7,968 bases of DNA from Eubacteriales bacterium (GTDB lineage: Bacteria; Bacillota_A; Clostridia; Lachnospirales; Lachnospiraceae), in contig JAUNJL010000055.1 of the NCBI GenBank assembly GCA_030533315.1, positions 7,937 to 15,904 of the forward strand, given 5' to 3'. This document shows positions 5,443 to 7,968 of this stretch, one piece after another. The position numbers and the translations under genes are program-made. The notes beneath the pieces are model-generated. The model ran no database searches. It was not told the DNA's origin and worked only from the letters and a program-made list of their open reading frames with translations. Numbering within the stretch: position 1 is the stretch's first letter; each line of letters begins with the position of its first letter.

Positions 5443-5450
5443 GGTATACT
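5443..5450 (+). promoter_or_regulatory. Extended -10 promoter for the small membrane protein
   Basis: TGGTATACT (from 5442) has the TGn extension plus TATACT (5445-5450), a close match to consensus. The region at the -35 distance (about 5422-5428, TTTTAT) is weak, as is usual for extended -10 promoters. A nearby TTGGAC lies only 11 bp away and cannot serve as -35. The start would be near 5457, just before the tandem repeats. Confidence 0.55.
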
Positions 5451-5461
5451 ACCAACAGAAA

Positions 5462-5487
5462 GAAAATATGTTCGGAAAACATGTTCG
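5462..5487 (+). promoter_or_regulatory. Tandem 13-bp operator-like repeat (LexA-box-like)
   Basis: GAAAATATGTTCG (5462-5474) is followed directly by GAAAACATGTTCG (5475-5487), identical at 12 of 13 positions. Against the Gram-positive SOS box core GAACATATGTTC, the first copy matches 11 of 12 and the second 10 of 12. A weaker relative, GAAACAGTTGTTCG, lies at 5389-5402. The pair sits between the predicted transcription start and the ribosome site, where a bound repressor would block transcription. The protein that binds is unknown; LexA and the neighbouring WYL regulator are both candidates. Confidence 0.5.
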
Positions 5488-5506
5488 AGTAAGGAGGAGT
5501 ATCACC

Positions 5507-5740
5507 ATGTGGAGTACAGAAGTAAGGGGTCATAGGAGCGCGGCAGTCAGAGGAGAAGAGGAAAAACGGGGGAAGCTTTCTAACGCTATGGCGATGATCC
5601 TGGGGATCTTTGTCACCCTGGAGATCATGGTGGCAGGAGCCATGGTGCTGAATTATGATTATCGGGGCGCAGATGTTATTGCGGTTGTCTTTGCTTTTGT
5701 GGTATTATATTCAGCAGTTGTAGCAGCGCTGGCAGCGTGA
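5507..5740 (+). CDS. Small two-helix membrane protein, hypothetical
   Basis: This 77-residue protein is not recognised. Residues 1-25 are charged and hydrophilic (EVRGHR, GEEEKRGK); a first hydrophobic helix spans about 27-48 (AMILGIFVTLEIMVAGAMVL), a short polar turn NYDYRGAD follows, and a second helix (about 57-77) runs to the C-terminus ending AALAA. The start at 5507 is well supported: AAGGAGG (5491-5497) lies 9 nt before it, downstream of an extended -10 promoter and a tandem operator. A longer in-frame reading from ATG 5441 would begin inside the promoter and is unlikely. The control region suggests a tightly regulated, possibly stress-induced protein. It is followed by a hairpin region and the WYL regulator. 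Confidence 0.75.
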   Translation: MWSTEVRGHRSAAVRGEEEKRGKLSNAMAMILGIFVTLEIMVAGAMVLNYDYRGADVIAVVFAFVVLYSAVVAALAA

Positions 5741-5741
5741 G

Positions 5742-5764
5742 AGGCCAGGCGGGAGCGCCTGCCT
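5742..5764 (+). other. Hairpin directly after the small membrane protein gene
   Basis: CAGGCG and CGCCTG pair around GGAG, with GGC/GCC pairing outside one bulged base. It begins right after the stop codon. No U-tract follows, so it is a stability or pausing hairpin rather than a terminator. Confidence 0.4.
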
Positions 5765-5777
5765 GACAGATGAAGAA

Positions 5778-5829
5778 GGCTGTTCCTCCGGATGTGCCGG
5801 GGGCCGCAGCCAGGGGGAGCCCTGTTTTT
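5778..5829 (+). terminator. Terminator-like double hairpin overlapping the ribosome site of the WYL gene
   Basis: A long stem (GGCTG 5778-5782 with CAGCC 5807-5811, inner 7 bp 5785-5791 with 5797-5803) is followed by a short GC-rich hairpin, CAGGG (5811-5815) with CCCTG (5820-5824) around GGAG, and then five T (5825-5829) that touch the ATG at 5830. The second hairpin has intrinsic-terminator form. Its left arm and loop are also the only good ribosome site (AGGGGGAG) for the next gene. It could end the small-protein transcript, hide the ribosome site, or both. Confidence 0.5.
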
Positions 5830-6819
5830 ATGCCAAAATCATTTCGACAGAAGATCAAAATTTTATATCTGATGAAGGCCTTCCTGGAGCGCACCGATGA
5901 GCAGCACCCGATGCAGGTGAAGGAGCTTCTGGCATATCTGGAGGATTTTGGCATACAGGCAGAGCGAAAGACCATCTATGACGACATCGAGAATCTCAGG
6001 ATCTTTGGCCTGGATATTATGAGCCGCAGGGAGAAGCCCTCCGGCTTTTATCTGGCCCAGAGAGAATTTGAGCTGGCCGAGCTGAAGCTTTTGGTGGACG
6101 CAGTACAGTCCTGCCGGTTTATCACTCAGGGAAAATCCAGGGAGCTGATCCATAAGCTGGAGGGCCTTGCCAGCGTTCATCAGGCTAAGGAGCTCCAGCG
6201 CCAGGTGCTGGTGGATCACCGGGTGAAGGCGGTGAACGAAAGCGTTTATTACAACATTGACGAGATCCACCGGGGCATCTGCGGGGACCGGCAGATCAGC
6301 TTCCAGTATTATGAGTGGACGGTTTCTAAGGAGATGCGCCTGAAAAGAAATGGCGAGCGCTATCAGGTCAGCCCCTGGAAGCTGATCTGGAAGGACGAAA
6401 ACTATTACCTGGTGGGACTGGACGAGAAAAGCGGGATCGTCAAGCATTACCGGGTGGATAAGATGAGACGGATCTCGGTGGAGGAGGCTCCCCGTAATGG
6501 CCGGGAGATCTTTGACCAGTTGGATCCGGCGGAGTTTCTCACCGGAACCTTCGGGATGTTCGGAGGCCGTATGGAGACGGTTTCCCTCATCTTTGAGAAC
6601 CGCCTGGTGGGAGTGGCCATCGATCATTTTGGTCAGGGGATCATGATCATGAACCATGATGAAGACCACTTTATCACCCGGGTCCGGATCCAGGTGAGCA
6701 GTCCCTTTTTCGGATGGCTGGCAGGGCTGGGGGCGGGAGTCGCCATCCTGTCTCCTCGGTCCGTCAGGGAGGAATATCGGGATTTCTTAAAGAAAGCCCT
6801 CACCAATTACGAAGGGTAA
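5830..6819 (+). CDS. WYL-domain transcriptional regulator
   Basis: This 329-residue protein has an N-terminal helix-turn-helix (about 8-62: QKIKILYLMKAFLE, then ELLAYLEDFGIQAERKTIYD and DIENLRIFGLDI), a linker, a WYL domain (about 140-215: FQYYEWTVSKEMRLKRNGER, SPWKLIWKDENYYLVGLD at 181-198, KHYRVDKMRRI) and a C-terminal WCX-like extension (about 245-325). WYL proteins are DNA-binding regulators whose WYL fold senses a ligand, often nucleic acid, and several act in DNA-damage or phage-defence control. The ATG at 5830 is chosen because clostridial relatives begin MPKS/MAKS followed by QKLKLLYLMK. The in-frame ATG at 5770 has no ribosome site and adds a Pro/Gly-rich tail. birA starts 8 nt after its stop. 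Confidence 0.88.
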   Translation: MPKSFRQKIKILYLMKAFLERTDEQHPMQVKELLAYLEDFGIQAERKTIYDDIENLRIFGLDIMSRREKPSGFYLAQREFELAELKLLVDAVQSCRFITQGKSRELIHKLEGLASVHQAKELQRQVLVDHRVKAVNESVYYNIDEIHRGICGDRQISFQYYEWTVSKEMRLKRNGERYQVSPWKLIWKDENYYLVGLDEKSGIVKHYRVDKMRRISVEEAPRNGREIFDQLDPAEFLTGTFGMFGGRMETVSLIFENRLVGVAIDHFGQGIMIMNHDEDHFITRVRIQVSSPFFGWLAGLGAGVAILSPRSVREEYRDFLKKALTNYEG

Positions 6820-6827
6820 GGCAGGAT

Positions 6828-7838
6828 ATGACAGTAAAATCAAGACTTTTGGAATTGCTGGAGCAGCACAGGGGGGAGACCCTCTCCGGGGAGGAGCTGG
6901 CAAGGGAGCTCTCCTGTACCAGGGCGGCTGTGTGGAAGGCGGTGAAGACTCTGCGGGAGGAGGGGTATCACATCGATGCCGGGACCAACAGAGGCTACGT
7001 TCTCTCCCCGGACAGCCACCGTCTCTCCCTGGAGGCCATCCGCCTTCATCTCCGGGAGCCGCAGGTGTATATGCGGCTGTACCAGCAGATTTCCTCCACC
7101 AACCAGGAGGCGAAAAAGGCGGCTATCCAGAGGGAGGCCGGTCACGGGGCCTTCGTCCTGGCGCTGGAGCAGACGGAGGGGCGGGGCCGGAGAGGCCGAA
7201 GCTTTTACTCCCCCAGGGGAGGGGGCCTTTATCTCAGCGTGGTTTTGGAGCCCAAGGACACCATTCAGAGCAGCCTGCTCCTTACTACTGGGGCTGCGGC
7301 CGCGGTCTGCATGGCTGTGGAGGAGGTCTGCGGGGTTTCCCTGGATATTAAGTGGGTCAATGACCTGTATAAAGACGGAAAAAAGGTCTGCGGGATCCTT
7401 ACGGAGGCGGTCACAGATTTTGAGAGCGGGAGCATCGAGTTTGCCATCGTAGGCATCGGTCTGAATCTGTATCTGGAGGAGAAGGCTCTTCCAGAGGAGC
7501 TAAAGGGTCTGGCGGGCTCTGTTTATGCCTCCGGGGAGGAGGCCGGGAGGGCTGATCTTAACCGCCTGGCAGCGGGGATCGTGAACCATCTTCTGGAGGA
7601 GACAAGGAGAAAGGCCCTGTCACCGGAATATGTCCGCAGGAGCATCCTGCCGGGACGGGATATTTTGGTTATGGACAAGGAGAGGGTCCGTCCGGCGAAG
7701 GCCCTGGAGCTTTGCCCGGACGGGAGGCTTCTCATCCAGGAGGAGGACGGCTCCCGCCGTCAGCTCTCTTATGAGGAGGTTTCGGTCCGCATGAGGGCGG
7801 ATGGCGCAAGGGATGCAGGAGGAAAGGAGAAAAGATGA
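6828..7838 (+). CDS. birA: Bifunctional biotin-[acetyl-CoA-carboxylase] ligase / biotin operon repressor
   Basis: This 336-residue cytoplasmic protein makes biotinyl-AMP and transfers biotin to carboxylase subunits. It has an N-terminal winged helix (4-60, LSGEELARELSCTRAAVWKA and the wing GYVLS), so it should also act as a biotin-responsive repressor. The catalytic domain (about 83-265) carries SSTNQEA (89-95), the adenylate loop GRGRRGRSF (118-126) followed by YSPRGGGLYLS, KWVNDL (175-180), the KKVCGILTEA strand and GIGLN (209-213). A small SH3-like C-terminal domain spans about 275-322. The charged tail after about 323 is slightly longer than usual. ATG 6828 has a weak ribosome site, so translation may be coupled to the WYL gene 8 nt upstream. 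No BirA operator is visible in this window. The stop overlaps the next start (ATGA). Confidence 0.95.
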   Translation: MTVKSRLLELLEQHRGETLSGEELARELSCTRAAVWKAVKTLREEGYHIDAGTNRGYVLSPDSHRLSLEAIRLHLREPQVYMRLYQQISSTNQEAKKAAIQREAGHGAFVLALEQTEGRGRRGRSFYSPRGGGLYLSVVLEPKDTIQSSLLLTTGAAAAVCMAVEEVCGVSLDIKWVNDLYKDGKKVCGILTEAVTDFESGSIEFAIVGIGLNLYLEEKALPEELKGLAGSVYASGEEAGRADLNRLAAGIVNHLLEETRRKALSPEYVRRSILPGRDILVMDKERVRPAKALELCPDGRLLIQEEDGSRRQLSYEEVSVRMRADGARDAGGKEKR

Positions 7839-7968
7839 TCAGGACAGCGCGTTTATATTATGAAGATGTATATACCCGGGAGTTTACCGCCCGTGTGGAG
7901 GAATGCCGCAGGACAGAAAAGGGCTTTGCCATTCTTCTGGACAGGAGCGCCTTTTACCCGGAAGGGGG
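7835..7968 (+). CDS. Alanyl-tRNA editing protein, AlaX type (N-terminal 44 residues, cut by window edge)
   Basis: The frame starts at ATG 7835 inside the birA stop, with AGGAGGAAAGGAG just upstream, and runs off the right edge. The product reads MIRTARLYYEDVYTREFTAR and then ILLDRSAFYPEGG. The D-R-[ST]-x-FYPEGGG signature is that of the AlaRS-related editing domain, which removes mischarged serine or glycine from tRNA-Ala. The sequence ends before the zinc-binding HxxxH motif, so whether it is a stand-alone AlaX or a longer DHHA1-containing form cannot be told. A full alanyl-tRNA synthetase is unlikely because it would begin with its aminoacylation domain. Confidence 0.85.
   Translation, partial: MIRTARLYYEDVYTREFTARVEECRRTEKGFAILLDRSAFYPEG

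Noticed and set aside
5429..5450. TTGGAC with TATACT as a standard promoter
   Set aside because: The spacing is only 11 bp; the TGn-extended -10 explains the promoter better.
5770..5829. Earlier ATG for the WYL regulator
   Set aside because: There is no ribosome site, and the added sequence is Pro/Gly/Ala-rich and overlaps two hairpins; relatives start at the MPKS-type position.
5863..6669. Long minus-strand open frame (268 codons) opposite the WYL gene
   Set aside because: It is a shadow of the WYL gene, whose HTH and WYL motifs are unmistakable on the plus strand.
1..7968. CRISPR arrays, tRNA/rRNA genes, insertion sequences, phage genes or attachment sites
   Set aside because: Nothing in either strand supports any of these; all long stretches are occupied by conserved housekeeping or transport genes.

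Overview
The window is chromosomal DNA of moderately high G+C from a Gram-positive anaerobe, most likely a clostridium of the Lachnospiraceae type. The reasons are strong AAGGAGG-type ribosome sites, ATG/GTG/TTG starts, short intergenic gaps, and protein families typical of that group. This placement is inferred from gene content and style; no marker gene is present. I see no tRNA, rRNA, CRISPR array, transposase or integrase.

Positions 1-3555 (minus strand) hold one operon for uptake of an acidic amino acid. It reads ATPase (2720-3451), solute-binding protein of the PEB1 (aspartate/glutamate) type (1803-2630), permease (956-1690), permease (300-962), then a cytidylate-kinase-like gene cut by the window edge (1-289). 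It starts from a near-consensus promoter (TTGACT, 17 bp, TATAAT; 3563-3591). Immediately downstream lies an intrinsic terminator (3507-3543), which a second, mutually exclusive hairpin at the extreme 5' end of the transcript could prevent. That compact attenuator-like leader is the most interesting regulatory structure here.

Positions 3740-5314 (plus strand) hold a divergent cluster. It has an unrecognised 150-residue membrane-anchored protein with a TTG start, a strong intercistronic stem-loop, and then translationally coupled lrgA and lrgB (murein-hydrolase-modulator / metabolite exporter family).

Positions 5315-5829 contain a short palindrome that has a relative at 1766-1795, an extended -10 promoter, two tandem 13-bp LexA-like boxes, a 77-residue two-helix membrane protein, and a terminator-like hairpin that buries the ribosome site of the next gene.

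Positions 5830-7968 (plus strand) hold a WYL-domain transcription factor, the bifunctional biotin ligase/repressor birA, and the first 44 codons of an alanyl-tRNA editing protein (AlaX type). They are closely packed and probably cotranscribed. Most genes are ordinary. The novelty, if any, is in the leader regulation of the transporter operon, the tandem operator in front of the small membrane protein, the lipobox-less binding protein, and the unrecognised gene in front of lrgAB.
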